A stretch of 64,000 nt of DNA, taken from NCBI GenBank assembly GCA_016784355.1, contig JADHUV010000008.1:17774-81773 (forward strand), written 5' to 3'. Source of the DNA: Nitrospira sp. Its GTDB lineage: Bacteria > Nitrospirota > Thermodesulfovibrionia > UBA6902. A model generated the notes under the pieces. The model was given only the letters and a program-made list of their open reading frames with translations. It was not told the DNA's origin and searched no databases. Numbering within the stretch: the stretch's first letter is position 1; the number at the start of each line of letters is the position of its first letter. The translations under genes were made by a program, and so were the position numbers. Positions 1-8,855 of the stretch are shown one piece after another.

Positions 1-57
1 AATCTGCTTTTTTATAAGTTCACTTATCTCTTCCGATTTTAGATCTGTTACATCCAT
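1..57 (-). CDS. atpA: ATP synthase F1 subunit alpha, N-terminal end (partial)
   Basis: Only the first 19 codons lie in the window; the gene runs off the left edge. The translation begins MDVTDLKSEEISELIKKQI, the usual amphipathic N-terminus of F1 alpha, which contacts the delta subunit at the top of F1. A G-rich ribosome site (GGGGGTGA) sits just upstream. It is the fourth gene of a minus-strand run b', b, delta, alpha, the normal order of F1Fo operons. The subunit would carry the non-catalytic nucleotide sites, but that part is not visible here. Confidence 0.85.
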   Translation of the reverse strand, partial: MDVTDLKSEEISELIKKQI

Positions 58-135
58 CAATTCACCCCCGGTATATAACCAAAACTTAAGAGCCAAACAA
101 AGCGCTTCGCCTAATTATCAGCTCTAAATTCCAAT

Positions 136-675
136 CTACCCGCTTTTCACAAGTCTATCACGCAAAAGCCTGAGCTGGCCTTTTACACTGCTGTCATAAG
201 TTGTACTGCCTACATTTACAACAAAGCCGCCCAATAAATCCGGGTCGATCCTGCTTTCGATGTCCACTTCTTTACTCGTCATATTTTCAATCACTATCTT
301 GAGTTTGTCAATATATTGTATGTCCAGTTTCACAGGCGCTGTCACTGTTGCTACAACCCTGTTTTGTTGTCTGTTAAAAGCTGCCTCCGACGCATGTACA
401 ATCTCTTTAAACGCTGCCAGCTGACCGTGAGCAATAACCAGCTTAATAAATTTTCCAGAAGCAGACCCAAATTCCAGTCTCTGAAGCAGTGAGTCCAGCG
501 CAGCGAGCTGCTCATCGTCCGTAAATATCCTGCCCGCAAACAACAGTTTAAGCTGCCGGTGTATTTCCAGAAGCTTACTAAATGATTGAAGTTCCTTAAG
601 CACTAAAGGCATATCCGCAATTGTCATACTCATAAGTGCATGGCTGTATTTTTTTGCGATCTGGTTATTGGTCAT
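136..675 (-). CDS. atpH: ATP synthase F1 subunit delta
   Basis: 179 residues, the normal length for the delta/OSCP subunit that joins the F1 alpha-beta head to the peripheral stalk. The N-terminal helical domain (about residues 1-105, beginning MTNNQIAKKYSHALM) and the C-terminal domain with IDPDLLGGFVVNVGS and a closing LRLLRDRL are family signatures. It lies between atpF and atpA on the minus strand, 24 nt after atpF and 78 nt before atpA, and is co-transcribed from the promoter near 1785. Confidence 0.93.
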   Translation of the reverse strand: MTNNQIAKKYSHALMSMTIADMPLVLKELQSFSKLLEIHRQLKLLFAGRIFTDDEQLAALDSLLQRLEFGSASGKFIKLVIAHGQLAAFKEIVHASEAAFNRQQNRVVATVTAPVKLDIQYIDKLKIVIENMTSKEVDIESRIDPDLLGGFVVNVGSTTYDSSVKGQLRLLRDRLVKSG

Positions 676-699
676 ATTTTATGCTTAGACAAGAAAATT

Positions 700-1299
700 T
701 CAATTTCCAGACTCCAGCTGTTTAATGTAATCGCTGATAATCCCCTCTTGTTCTTTATGTCCGAGCTTTTCCTTTATCTGTTTTTCAGCGGCCTCAAGCG
801 CGAGCAGGGCAGCCTCTGACTTTAAATTTTCCTTGGCCTTCTGAAGCTCAAAGTCTATATTGTCTTTTGCCTGCTGAATTATCTTATCTCTCAGTCTATG
901 CCCTTCCTCTATCAGCGCCTCTTTTTCCCTGTGGCCCGACTTCCTGGCTGCCTCGACAATCTGCTCTATTTCTGAATCACTGCTTTTTAATTTTTCTCTA
1001 ACCTCATCCAGAGCCTTCTGGGCCGTCTCCCTTGCAATTGAAGCCTCTCGAAGAGATTTTTCTATCATCTCGGTCCGCTTCCTGAAATATTCTGCAGCAG
1101 GCCTGCGTCCATAGTGATATAGGATGAAAAATAAGATCGCAAAATTAATTACAGGCCATACCCAGTCCTTCCATGTAAAGCCGCCGGACTCATGCCCGCC
1201 ACCTGTTGCTGCAAAAGCAACTGAGGCCGTTATCAGCAGTAATGCCATAAAAGTCAGACTCGCAAAGACTCTATATGTTTTACTGATCCGTATGCTCAT
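700..1299 (-). CDS. atpF: ATP synthase Fo subunit b
   Basis: 199 residues. An N-terminal hydrophobic stretch (about 13-31), possibly a signal peptide, is followed by a His-rich loop and a second membrane segment (about 45-63, WVWPVINFAILFFILYHYG). The rest is a long charged helix predicted to form the coiled-coil peripheral stalk. The extra N-terminal hydrophobic segment is also seen in some b subunits of anaerobic lineages. It overlaps b' by 4 nt, so translation is probably coupled. The two non-identical b-type genes imply a heterodimeric stalk. Confidence 0.9.
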   Translation of the reverse strand: MSIRISKTYRVFASLTFMALLLITASVAFAATGGGHESGGFTWKDWVWPVINFAILFFILYHYGRRPAAEYFRKRTEMIEKSLREASIARETAQKALDEVREKLKSSDSEIEQIVEAARKSGHREKEALIEEGHRLRDKIIQQAKDNIDFELQKAKENLKSEAALLALEAAEKQIKEKLGHKEQEGIISDYIKQLESGN

Positions 1300-1715
1300 G
1301 CCCCTACCAGTTTATTCATTATCTGTGTTGAAAACTTTTCAATGTCTTTTGAAAGTGAGGCCCGTGCATCCCTGACCGCCGCATCAAGCTCGGCCCCGGC
1401 AGCACTGCTGATTTTGGCAGACTCAGCATAGGCTGATTCAAGCATTTCTTTATGTGCATCTACCCCTGCATTTCTCATTTCTTCATAAGCAGACTGTGCC
1501 TTAGAACGAGCCTCAACCAGCATGACTTCATACTGGATAAGCGCTTCATCTTTGTCAGCATACAAAGCCTTTGAGGCTTCAAGGGCTCCACGCGTACGGC
1601 TGTCCCTCTCTTTAAACAGGGCCAGCATAGGTTTAAATAAAATTATATTCAGAAGAAACAGAAGAATCAGGAAATTAGCAAGCTGAACAAAAAACCAGTT
1701 GTTGAGTTCAAGCAT
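1296..1715 (-). CDS. atpF': ATP synthase Fo subunit b'
   Basis: 139 residues: one membrane segment (about 8-29) followed by a charged, Ala-rich coiled coil, the short b/b' architecture. It is the first gene of the minus-strand ATP synthase run and overlaps the second b-type gene by 4 nt. A GGAG ribosome site lies 6 nt before the ATG. Which b copy is called b' is a convention; I use b' for the shorter, promoter-proximal one, as in photosynthetic and many anaerobic bacteria. Confidence 0.85.
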   Translation of the reverse strand: MLELNNWFFVQLANFLILLFLLNIILFKPMLALFKERDSRTRGALEASKALYADKDEALIQYEVMLVEARSKAQSAYEEMRNAGVDAHKEMLESAYAESAKISSAAGAELDAAVRDARASLSKDIEKFSTQIMNKLVGA

Positions 1716-1770
1716 TTAAGCTCCACACGCACAGGTCGCATTTGAGAGTTAAGTACGGCTAAATTAAGGA

Positions 1771-1799
1771 AAATTAACATAGCGGTACGATTTTGTCAA
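1771..1799 (-). promoter_or_regulatory. Sigma-70 promoter of the ATP synthase operon
   Basis: On the minus strand a perfect -35 TTGACA (1799-1794) is followed by a 17-nt spacer and TAATTT (1776-1771) as -10. The expected start is about 50 nt upstream of the b' start codon. Confidence 0.6.
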
Positions 1800-1975
1800 T
1801 ACGGTTTCATAGTAAAAGACCCAAAGAAACAATTAACCGCCTTATTTTAATGATCTTTTCATTATTTATCTACTAATGAGCCTATGACAATAAGGGTCGG
1901 CAACTTACATGTCTCGTCTAAACATACAATTATGTCTTCATCGTTTAGGCGATAGATTTTAATCTGAATGGAGAG

Positions 1976-2004
1976 TTGACCTGAAAAATCAATCTCCCTA
2001 TAAT
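1976..2004 (+). promoter_or_regulatory. Sigma-70 promoter of the beta-propeller gene
   Basis: TTGACC (1976-1981), a 17-nt spacer and a perfect TATAAT (1999-2004). It lies about 80 nt before the ATG at 2087. The 371-base gap 1716-2086 holds this promoter and the divergent ATP synthase promoter; I see no RNA gene or small ORF in it. Confidence 0.65.
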
Positions 2005-2086
2005 AACTTCGGGACATGGATTGAAGTGAAAAGCACATTCCAATCTAAAATTTAAACTTATTTTTTAAAGCACCGAGGGGGCTCGA

Positions 2087-3730
2087 ATGGGGAAAGTTAC
2101 GTTTGCAGTATTATTGTTTCTGGTATTCACAATTGTATCAGGTATTTATTTGCCTGTATATACAGAGGCAGTCGCACGGTCCGGGCAAATTAATAACGGC
2201 ATTCAGGAAAGAGATATCCTGAGTGTTATAACCAGCAGCAACCACTCAGCGATATATGCTGCGTCATCAAGATCAGTGTACATCCTGCAGCATTCTGAAA
2301 ATCGTTGGGAAAAAGTTTATTCTGAAGAAAATCCTCACAGCTACATTAAGACAATTCATGTAGACCCTGATGATCCGGAAGTGCTGTATATCGGCTCAGG
2401 CAGAGGACTTTTTGCAGGAAATATAAAAACAGGTATATGGACAAGGATTTTTGCCGGAAGAAGCGCTTCAGAGAAAAGCGTCCTATCAGTATATGTTCAG
2501 CCCGGAGATAACAGTAAAATAGCGGTGGGTACAGAATCGGGCATTTATTGGACTGAAGATAGAGGGAAAATGTGGCATAGAAGCATTAATTTGTCTTCTT
2601 CACATATTATACGTCTTAAAACAGACGGTATAAAAAGCGGCACGGTTTATGCTGTAACCTCTACGGGGCTACACAAAAGTATTGACAGCGGGCAGACATG
2701 GATCCTCTTGGCCGGTAACAGCGTGCAGTCCAATGATGAGAACCTCGATGATCCTGAGGCCGCACCAGAGTATGAAAGTGAGATGTCTATACGTCAATTC
2801 TACTGCATTACTGCAGACCCTGATGATAGCAAACGTCTCTTCGCCGGTACATCTTATGGTATGCTCTACTCCGGCGACAGCGGAAAATCATGGTCTCTTA
2901 CATCAAACTCCGGCCTAACCGGTCTGCAGATCAGGGATCTGGTATTTGATACCACAGGAGATAAAAGGATTTTTGCCGCAACTAACAAGGGTGTCTTCAC
3001 TTATCTCATAAAGACTGAAACATGGGAGAAGTTTTTCATGGAAAACTCTCCAGAAGATTTACACAGTCTGGTAATATCGAGCAATACTCCTCCTGCTTTA
3101 TGGGCCGCCGCTGAAGGCGGTATCTATAAGTCCGCAATGTATCCGGAGTATCAAACTGCCGGGCATGTCAATGCTCAGGAAGCCCTTGCAGAAGTTCAGC
3201 ACGAACCCTCGATTGCAGAGATCAGAGATGCCGCAATCCGCTATGCCGAGGTCTCACCGCAAAAAATCAGCAAATGGCGTAAGTCAGCCGCCAAAAGCGC
3301 ATGGCTCCCTGATCTCAGGTTTGCCTATGATAAAAATAAAGACTGGCAGAGCAGTAAATATTTCTACAGCACTGCCAAAGAGAAATACAATGATGATGAT
3401 ATAACAAAAGGAAATGATCATGGCTGGTCCGTCTCAATGACATGGCAGCTTGGAGAATTGATCTGGAACAGTGACCAGACCTCCATTGATTCCAGATCAC
3501 GATATATGGTGCAGCTCCGAGATGAAATTCTCAATGAGGTAACAAGACTTTATTTTGAGAGAAAACGCCTTAAAATCAATATGAAGATTCTCCCCTCAGA
3601 GCACCTTAAAGAACAGTTGGAAGATGAACTGCGATTACAGGAATTAACAGCTCAGATAGATGCCCTTACAGGATCCTACCTCACTCGAAGACTTATGCAG
3701 TCAAATGCCGGAGAGATACCTAAATCATGA
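2087..3730 (+). CDS. Ycf48/BNR-type beta-propeller fused to a TolC-like C-terminal region, exported
   Basis: 547 residues. A hydrophobic signal sequence (about 1-28) is followed by repeated blades carrying BNR/Asp-box-like turns (SGRGLFAGN, TWILLAG, SGDSGKSW, IFAATNKGVF), as in the photosystem II stability factor Ycf48/HCF136 fold. From about residue 360 the sequence changes to a helical region with SPQKISKWRKSAAK and a terminal LRLQELTAQIDALTG, which resembles TolC-family helices and the barrel strands of outer-membrane efflux proteins. The start is supported by GAGGGGG upstream. Secretion is likely; function is not known. No transport partner lies beside it. Confidence 0.7.
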   Translation: MGKVTFAVLLFLVFTIVSGIYLPVYTEAVARSGQINNGIQERDILSVITSSNHSAIYAASSRSVYILQHSENRWEKVYSEENPHSYIKTIHVDPDDPEVLYIGSGRGLFAGNIKTGIWTRIFAGRSASEKSVLSVYVQPGDNSKIAVGTESGIYWTEDRGKMWHRSINLSSSHIIRLKTDGIKSGTVYAVTSTGLHKSIDSGQTWILLAGNSVQSNDENLDDPEAAPEYESEMSIRQFYCITADPDDSKRLFAGTSYGMLYSGDSGKSWSLTSNSGLTGLQIRDLVFDTTGDKRIFAATNKGVFTYLIKTETWEKFFMENSPEDLHSLVISSNTPPALWAAAEGGIYKSAMYPEYQTAGHVNAQEALAEVQHEPSIAEIRDAAIRYAEVSPQKISKWRKSAAKSAWLPDLRFAYDKNKDWQSSKYFYSTAKEKYNDDDITKGNDHGWSVSMTWQLGELIWNSDQTSIDSRSRYMVQLRDEILNEVTRLYFERKRLKINMKILPSEHLKEQLEDELRLQELTAQIDALTGSYLTRRLMQSNAGEIPKS

Positions 3731-3743
3731 GTGTGAAAAAAGC

Positions 3744-3917
3744 TCAGCTATCGATAGTCTCTGCTTCGTCTATGAGCATCACTGGAATATCATCTGTAAT
3801 TCGGTATAAAAGTCTGCAGTTACCGCATGCAAGACCATCGCCTGTCTCATTAAGTTTAACGGTGCCCTTGCACTTCGGACAGGCAATGATATCGAGTAGT
3901 TCCTGTTTTACAGCCAT
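3744..3917 (-). CDS. Trm112/YcaR-family zinc-ribbon protein
   Basis: 57 residues if translation starts at MAVKQELL, which has a strong GGAGGTG site; an in-frame ATG four codons earlier lacks one. Four cysteines in two CxxC pairs (C13, C16, C31, C34) and the sequence LLDIIACPKCKG...LYRITDDIPVML match the Trm112p-like UPF0434 family. Members bind zinc and are thought to act as small adaptors or activators of methyltransferases, but the bacterial partner is usually unknown. It is convergent with the propeller gene, 13 nt apart. Confidence 0.85.
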   Translation of the reverse strand: MAVKQELLDIIACPKCKGTVKLNETGDGLACGNCRLLYRITDDIPVMLIDEAETIDS

Positions 3918-3990
3918 ATACACCTCCATTATTTAAAGATTCGTCTGATTATATCAGCTATAACAAATTCCGACAATTGTGATATAGGGG

Positions 3991-4410
3991 CTATGTCCCT
4001 ATTATCTTGACCAGTACCCTTTTCTTACGCCGCCCGTCAAATTCTCCATAAAATATCTGCTCCCATGTCCCGAAATCCAGCCTTCCTTCCGTTACCGCAA
4101 CCATCACCTCTCTGCCCATCACCTGGCGCTTAAGATGTGCATCCCCATTATCTTCGCCAGTCCTGTTGTGCTGATATTGAGTTATCGGCTCATGGGGGGC
4201 AAGCCTTTCAAGCCATGCCTCATAATCTTTATGAAGGCCTGATTCATTGTCATTTATAAATACAGAAGCCGTAATATGCATTGCATTACAAAGCAAGAGC
4301 CCCTCTTGTATACCGCTCTCCCTGAGACATGCCTCGACATCAGACGTAATATTGATAAAGGCCCTCCTGGTCGGCACATTAAACCAGAGTTCTTTTCTAT
4401 AAGTTTTTAT
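3991..4410 (-). CDS. yjbQ: YjbQ-family protein (UPF0047), apparent AUA start
   Basis: The body ([44 protein letters not shown]) matches the YjbQ/UPF0047 family, small trimeric proteins reported to have secondary thiamine-phosphate synthase activity. The first canonical start is GTG at 4377, which has no ribosome site and drops the conserved N-terminus [10 protein letters not shown]. Those residues are encoded in frame upstream, back to an ATA codon at 4410-4408. That ATA sits 3 nt after AAGGAGGG and overlaps the stop of the upstream kinase gene (ATAA). I therefore place the start there. If GTG 4377 is used, the protein is 128 residues and N-terminally short. Confidence 0.8.
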   Translation of the reverse strand: MKTYRKELWFNVPTRRAFINITSDVEACLRESGIQEGLLLCNAMHITASVFINDNESGLHKDYEAWLERLAPHEPITQYQHNRTGEDNGDAHLKRQVMGREVMVAVTEGRLDFGTWEQIFYGEFDGRRKKRVLVKIIGT

Positions 4411-4958
4411 AAACCCTCCTTCCCCCTAACACCTAACCCCCCCCTTTTTTGAAGCATCTTAATAATCATAACAGCAGCCTCATCCGGTCCCAGTTTTTCT
4501 GTATCAATAATCAACTCCGGGTCCTCAGGTACCTCATACTCAACATTGACCCCCGGCACGGAAGCGCCTTGCCCTGCCTTATCGTAAATATCCGCCGGAG
4601 CACCATGGGTATCCCGCCTTGCACGCTCTCTTTCCATGCACAACTGAAGCGGGCAGGCAAGATACACCTCAAAGAACTCGGGAATCAGCTTTCTCGCGAC
4701 ACTTCGCCATACCTTTCTGTTACCCGTAGCATCCAAAATAACATTATGTCCCAATTCGCTAACCGTCTTAGCGAGATACGTAAGCGACCTGTATACATAG
4801 TCCCGTTCAGACCCTGAATAATTAGGCTCAGGAGTCACCACTTCTCTAAGCCTGTCCATATTCAAGATCACCGTATCGGGAAGCCTGTCTTTAACACTCA
4901 AGGCAACCGTGCTTTTCCCGCAACCTGGCAGACCTGTAATCCATATTACCCATGACAT
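4407..4958 (-). CDS. Adenylylsulfate-kinase-like P-loop kinase (CysC family, divergent)
   Basis: 183 residues. A Walker A motif GLPGCGKST (about 10-18), then NMDRLR where CysC has the DGDN-type motif, [12 protein letters not shown] in place of the canonical substrate segment, and [15 protein letters not shown] near the end, the equivalent of the CysC YEAPE motif. The overall plan is APS kinase, which makes PAPS from APS and ATP, but several substrate motifs differ, so it may phosphorylate something else. It overlaps the yjbQ-like gene at its 3' end and is probably co-transcribed with it. No other sulfate-assimilation gene is nearby. Confidence 0.7.
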   Translation of the reverse strand: MSWVIWITGLPGCGKSTVALSVKDRLPDTVILNMDRLREVVTPEPNYSGSERDYVYRSLTYLAKTVSELGHNVILDATGNRKVWRSVARKLIPEFFEVYLACPLQLCMERERARRDTHGAPADIYDKAGQGASVPGVNVEYEVPEDPELIIDTEKLGPDEAAVMIIKMLQKRGGLGVRGKEGL

Positions 4959-5097
4959 ATCAATATTATATATCAGAATTATATATCAGAAACCAATCCA
5001 TTATTTCTGCACCGTTCGGCAAATCATTTTCAACTGAACATTCTTATTATGCTACCCTGAAACTTTTCAAATTATTTCAGTTCTGTTAGAATGTCTA

Positions 5098-6423
5098 ATG
5101 CAAAATCTACATCGAAAAAACAATCTCCCGCTCATTCAGGATGCCGATCTAAATGGTAAAGTCGTGCTCATCAGATTCGATCACAATGTCGTTAAAAACG
5201 GCATAATAAAGGATCCCTTCCGGATAGACAAGACACTCGGAACACTTTATTACATCATCGACAGGGGCGGCAGGCCCATATTAATGACTCATGTAGGAAG
5301 GCCGAGAGACAAGAAGACCGGACAGATTACCTGCAATGACGAAAACTCTGTCCAGTCTATAGTTGATTACCTTCACCGTAAACTTAATGTTGAGTTTTAT
5401 GTCCCGGAATGCGAGGCCGATGAAGAATTTGGAATCTCCGGCCTTTGCAGTACAATTTACAGGGCTATCGGAGAATTAAAAGACAGGAAGATTGGCGGCA
5501 TTTACCTTCCAAACACCCGCTGGTTTCGCGGGGAGGAAGAGGAAAAAGGATTTTTCAGGGACAACTTTGCAGTACTTTTATCAGACCTGGCCGATGTATA
5601 TGTAAATGATGCCTTCGGTTCGTGGCAGCCGCATGTTTCAACATACGACATCACAAAATTTATGCCGTCATACGCAGGATTTCTAATGCAGCATGAAATA
5701 GAAAACCTCAACAGCGTTCTTAATCCGGAGAAACCCTTTCTTGCAGTTATTGCCGGCTCTAAATATGACACCAAGATAGGTCCGCTGTATGCAATATACG
5801 AAAAAGCAGACCACTTGATTCTTGGAGGTGTGTTATACAACGCTTATCTTTGCGCTAAATACGGTATCTCTATAAAAGGCATTTCTGATGAGGATATCGA
5901 AGCGGCAAAAAAACTCGCTGCAATAGACAATACTAAAAAGAAGATTCTCGAGATGCCTTACATTGTAGAATCCGATACTCTTGATGGAAAACTCGAGGGC
6001 AAATATAGAACTATTGCGGTTTCTGATTTTAAAGAAGGTGATCAGTACGAATATATACTGGATATAGACCCGAAATCCTTTACAGTTGCACAGGTAGAAA
6101 GCGCCCTGATGGGGGCAAAAATAATCTTTGTAAATGCTGTCATGGGTTTTACACCTCACTTCTCCAATGGATCAAAGGCCCTTGACGAAGCGATTGACCG
6201 AAACAAAACCGCTTTTAAAATGTATGGCGGTGGAGATACACTGCAGGAGTTTAAAAACCTATGTCCAGGTCTTTATCTCTCCGTACTTGATGACAAACAA
6301 TATTATTTCTTAACAGGTGGAGGCACTGTACTGAAGGCAATTGAAGAGGGTTCTCCATACCGTCTTAAGCCGATACAGGCATTAATAGAAAACAAAGAGC
6401 ATATGGGGAATATCAGAAAGTGA
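5098..6423 (+). CDS. Phosphoglycerate kinase paralogue, divergent
   Basis: 441 residues with recognisable PGK landmarks in order: RFDHN (26-30, canonical RxDxN), R42, THVGRP (64-69), NTRW (139-142), YVNDAFG (168-174), GSKYDTK (220-226), DIDPKS, VNAVMGF, GGGDT and LTGGGT. PGK transfers phosphate between 1,3-bisphosphoglycerate and ADP. Here the stretch after NDAFG reads SWQPH where canonical enzymes have an Arg that helps bind the triose phosphate, and WNGPMG is replaced by VNAVMG. It may be a PGK of unusual type or act on a related acyl phosphate. It overlaps the next gene by 4 nt (stop TGA inside GTGA) and lacks a clear ribosome site. Confidence 0.75.
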   Translation: MQNLHRKNNLPLIQDADLNGKVVLIRFDHNVVKNGIIKDPFRIDKTLGTLYYIIDRGGRPILMTHVGRPRDKKTGQITCNDENSVQSIVDYLHRKLNVEFYVPECEADEEFGISGLCSTIYRAIGELKDRKIGGIYLPNTRWFRGEEEEKGFFRDNFAVLLSDLADVYVNDAFGSWQPHVSTYDITKFMPSYAGFLMQHEIENLNSVLNPEKPFLAVIAGSKYDTKIGPLYAIYEKADHLILGGVLYNAYLCAKYGISIKGISDEDIEAAKKLAAIDNTKKKILEMPYIVESDTLDGKLEGKYRTIAVSDFKEGDQYEYILDIDPKSFTVAQVESALMGAKIIFVNAVMGFTPHFSNGSKALDEAIDRNKTAFKMYGGGDTLQEFKNLCPGLYLSVLDDKQYYFLTGGGTVLKAIEEGSPYRLKPIQALIENKEHMGNIRK

Positions 6424-7382
6424 AATTACTAATAGCCCTCTTATCCCTGACAATCCTTGCAAGTGCAACCATTTCTTCGGCTGCTACTGCCGGTCCTTTA
6501 CAGGTAAAAAATCTCTATCCGGTATTTCTTCATGCCTATCAGCCAGTCATGGAAAAAGCCGCACTTGAAAATTCTATGTCATACAGTCTGTCCCATTCCA
6601 GCACATACACTGTGCAGGCGTCCGGCAGGTGGCTCATCAGTCTTGATATAGAAGCCACTGAATTAAATTTCAGATATAAAAGAATCATACTGGACATGTT
6701 CGAAATTGGCATAGACCTGCCTGTCTTAATGCTGGGCGGGGGAATATTTGATGGGTTTCTTGAGTCGTACCATGATTCATTCGGGTTCCCTGACTACGGT
6801 CGCAAAAACAGACCGCATAACGCTTTTCTCTATGAAATACGACACGACGGCAAGTTGATAATCCGTGGGCAAAGCGGCATTGGACTGGGGGATATAGGCT
6901 TATCCCTTAAAAAAGAACTGTCCAAATCTGAGCGATTTACACTTAGCATAAAGGGTGGAATAGAACTGCCGACAGGAAATGCGGATGATGGATTCGGCAA
7001 TGGTTCTCTTGATGCAGCCGCTTCTATGCTGGCCGACCTTAAGCTAAGTGATAAAATTACTATATACCTCAATGCCGGGGCCGTTTTCCCCGGAGACCTG
7101 AAGGCCTCGCAGACGCTGAATCTTGATAATTTTATTTTTGCCGGGGCCGGTATCGAGGGCGATGCAGGCAAGGGATTCAGCCTGCTCTTGCAAGTGCTTG
7201 GACAATCAGCAATTTTTCCTGACACTGGCCTGAAGGCTGTTGATCGTAACTCTGTAATGATTGCATTCGGGGGAAGATACAGCAAAGGTCAAAGGACATT
7301 CGATCTTTCCCTTACAGAAGATCTAAGTGAAGCTGGGGCTCCTGACTTTATAATTAATCTGACGTACAAAGTGAAATTATGA
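6420..7382 (+). CDS. DUF3187-like outer-membrane barrel protein
   Basis: 320 residues starting at GTG 6420, which overlaps the stop of the PGK-like gene. Residues 1-23 form a signal peptide ending near SAATA. The rest alternates short hydrophobic strands with turns and contains LYPVFLHAY near the start, a segment rich in Gly/Asp (LPTGNADDGFGNGSLD) and a C-terminal strand ending in Leu, typical of outer-membrane barrels and of the DUF3187 family. Function unknown. The tight overlaps on both sides point to one operon with the PGK-like gene and the next small protein. Confidence 0.65.
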   Translation: MKLLIALLSLTILASATISSAATAGPLQVKNLYPVFLHAYQPVMEKAALENSMSYSLSHSSTYTVQASGRWLISLDIEATELNFRYKRIILDMFEIGIDLPVLMLGGGIFDGFLESYHDSFGFPDYGRKNRPHNAFLYEIRHDGKLIIRGQSGIGLGDIGLSLKKELSKSERFTLSIKGGIELPTGNADDGFGNGSLDAAASMLADLKLSDKITIYLNAGAVFPGDLKASQTLNLDNFIFAGAGIEGDAGKGFSLLLQVLGQSAIFPDTGLKAVDRNSVMIAFGGRYSKGQRTFDLSLTEDLSEAGAPDFIINLTYKVKL

Positions 7383-7741
7383 TCAATGAGCAATTAATAC
7401 ATGATTGGATGGTAGTTTATCTCAAGGAGAAGCTATCGAGAAGTTATGATAAAGTTCTCATTAATCTTGCGGATAAAAAGGAAAATGAGTTCAACGGCAT
7501 CTATCCGGACCTGATCCTTTCAAATCATGGTCTCGTTATGTCCATCATACAGGTAGAAACCGATCAGGGTATTACTGAAGCGAACTCGGAAACATGGAAA
7601 GGCCTTGCAGGAAAGGGAGCCAAACTTATACTTATGGTGCCAAAAAAACATAAGGCTCGCACCATAGATCTACTATGGCATAGCGGTCTTGCGGACAAGG
7701 CATCCATTGGAAGTTACGAACTCAATGTAACCATGCCCTAA
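7379..7741 (+). CDS. Small protein of unknown function (possible PD-(D/E)XK-like fold)
   Basis: 120 residues, overlapping the barrel gene by 4 nt (ATGA). I do not recognise a family with confidence. The arrangement YPDLILSN...IIQVETD, followed by GKGAKLILMVPK, resembles the strand layout of restriction-endonuclease-like folds, where a buried Asp and an E-x-K pair bind metal. Here the second motif reads VET rather than ExK, so nuclease activity is doubtful. It is probably co-transcribed with the PGK-like and DUF3187-like genes. Confidence 0.55.
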   Translation: MINEQLIHDWMVVYLKEKLSRSYDKVLINLADKKENEFNGIYPDLILSNHGLVMSIIQVETDQGITEANSETWKGLAGKGAKLILMVPKKHKARTIDLLWHSGLADKASIGSYELNVTMP

Positions 7742-7751
7742 TGTATTAAAG

Positions 7752-8630
7752 TCAGACTGTAATATCGATTACTTTTCCCGTTGAAGAAGGCATTGATGAA
7801 TAGGCAAAGGCCGGAGAGCTTAATGCAAGCGAACTGGAAGCTTTCAGATGTCCCGTCTTATAATGAACTGCCTCTATACTGCTATCAACGTCCAGTTCTG
7901 TATTAACACTAACAGGAGTACCCGTAGCCGTATTTTCACTAATAGTACCTGCCGCCTGCTGAACACTTCCATTTGATTTAGTCTCATGTTGAGACTGTGC
8001 TTCTTCAAGTTTTGCAGACCTTGCATCAGCCTCCATTCTGGATGCCGACACTGCAACTGACCTGTCCTGACTTGAAGGATGTGCCGGTGCATTTGCTGCA
8101 CGCTGAATCGCACGTGCCTTAGCTATAGTGGCGTCCGGATTGCCGCGCACCTCCGATGTGTCTATCGCCACCTCGCCACCCACGGCATATGCCTGCCCGT
8201 CGGGACCGATCTCAAAATCATACGATACACCCTTTGCATATTGTCCGGCTGCGGCTAGATGTGCCTGCTCATGCTGACGTACTTCGCTATCTCTTTCCTT
8301 GAGCCTGGTTACTTCTTCTTTTTCTTCTTCAGACAGTTCGAGTTGATTATTGCTCCGGTCTTCAATCTCAGCCTGCTCTTTATCAATTACCTGAGCTTCA
8401 GGACGTGTTGCTACACTATTGTCATTGTCAGAAACAGAAGGCACTGCTTTTACTTCGAGGTTTGTGGCGGCAGGTTCTTTATGTGACAGATTAATAACAT
8501 CTTCAACAACAAAAAAAGACGATTGGATATCGCCCTCATTCTTTTTCTGATCCTTGTCAGACGCAACCTGAGATATGGACTTTTTATTCTGCCCAAGTAA
8601 TGCGTTTATGTTATTAAGCTCACTTAACAT
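7752..8630 (-). CDS. SprA-related putative metalloprotease (CJM1_0395 family)
   Basis: 292 residues. A low-complexity, acidic N-terminal half (about 1-100) leads into the conserved core LKERDSEVRQHEQAHLAAAGQYAKG. HEQAH at 120-124 is an HExxH zinc-protease motif. The core continues with YAVGGEVAIDTSEVRGNPDATI and the RAANAPAHPSSQD segment, the hallmark of the putative metalloprotease family found in many Gram-negatives. The C-terminus is Ser/Thr rich. No signal peptide is visible. The substrate is unknown. It is convergent with the preceding operon. Confidence 0.8.
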   Translation of the reverse strand: MLSELNNINALLGQNKKSISQVASDKDQKKNEGDIQSSFFVVEDVINLSHKEPAATNLEVKAVPSVSDNDNSVATRPEAQVIDKEQAEIEDRSNNQLELSEEEKEEVTRLKERDSEVRQHEQAHLAAAGQYAKGVSYDFEIGPDGQAYAVGGEVAIDTSEVRGNPDATIAKARAIQRAANAPAHPSSQDRSVAVSASRMEADARSAKLEEAQSQHETKSNGSVQQAAGTISENTATGTPVSVNTELDVDSSIEAVHYKTGHLKASSSLALSSPAFAYSSMPSSTGKVIDITV

Positions 8631-8855
8631 AATTATTCCATTCTTGAGTTCACGTCCATTGTAAACTTATTTTACAGCTGTATTAACAGTATCGGTTTTT
8701 TTTAAAAAACTTTAGCTAAAAAAATAATAACATTACGAAAAAATACTTATATCTGTATAAGCACCACATGGTAAGGACCAAAACATATATACAATAAGCA
8801 CATTTCATTAAAGTCCGGACACTGAAAGCCGATAATAATAGTCAGGGTTATTGCC

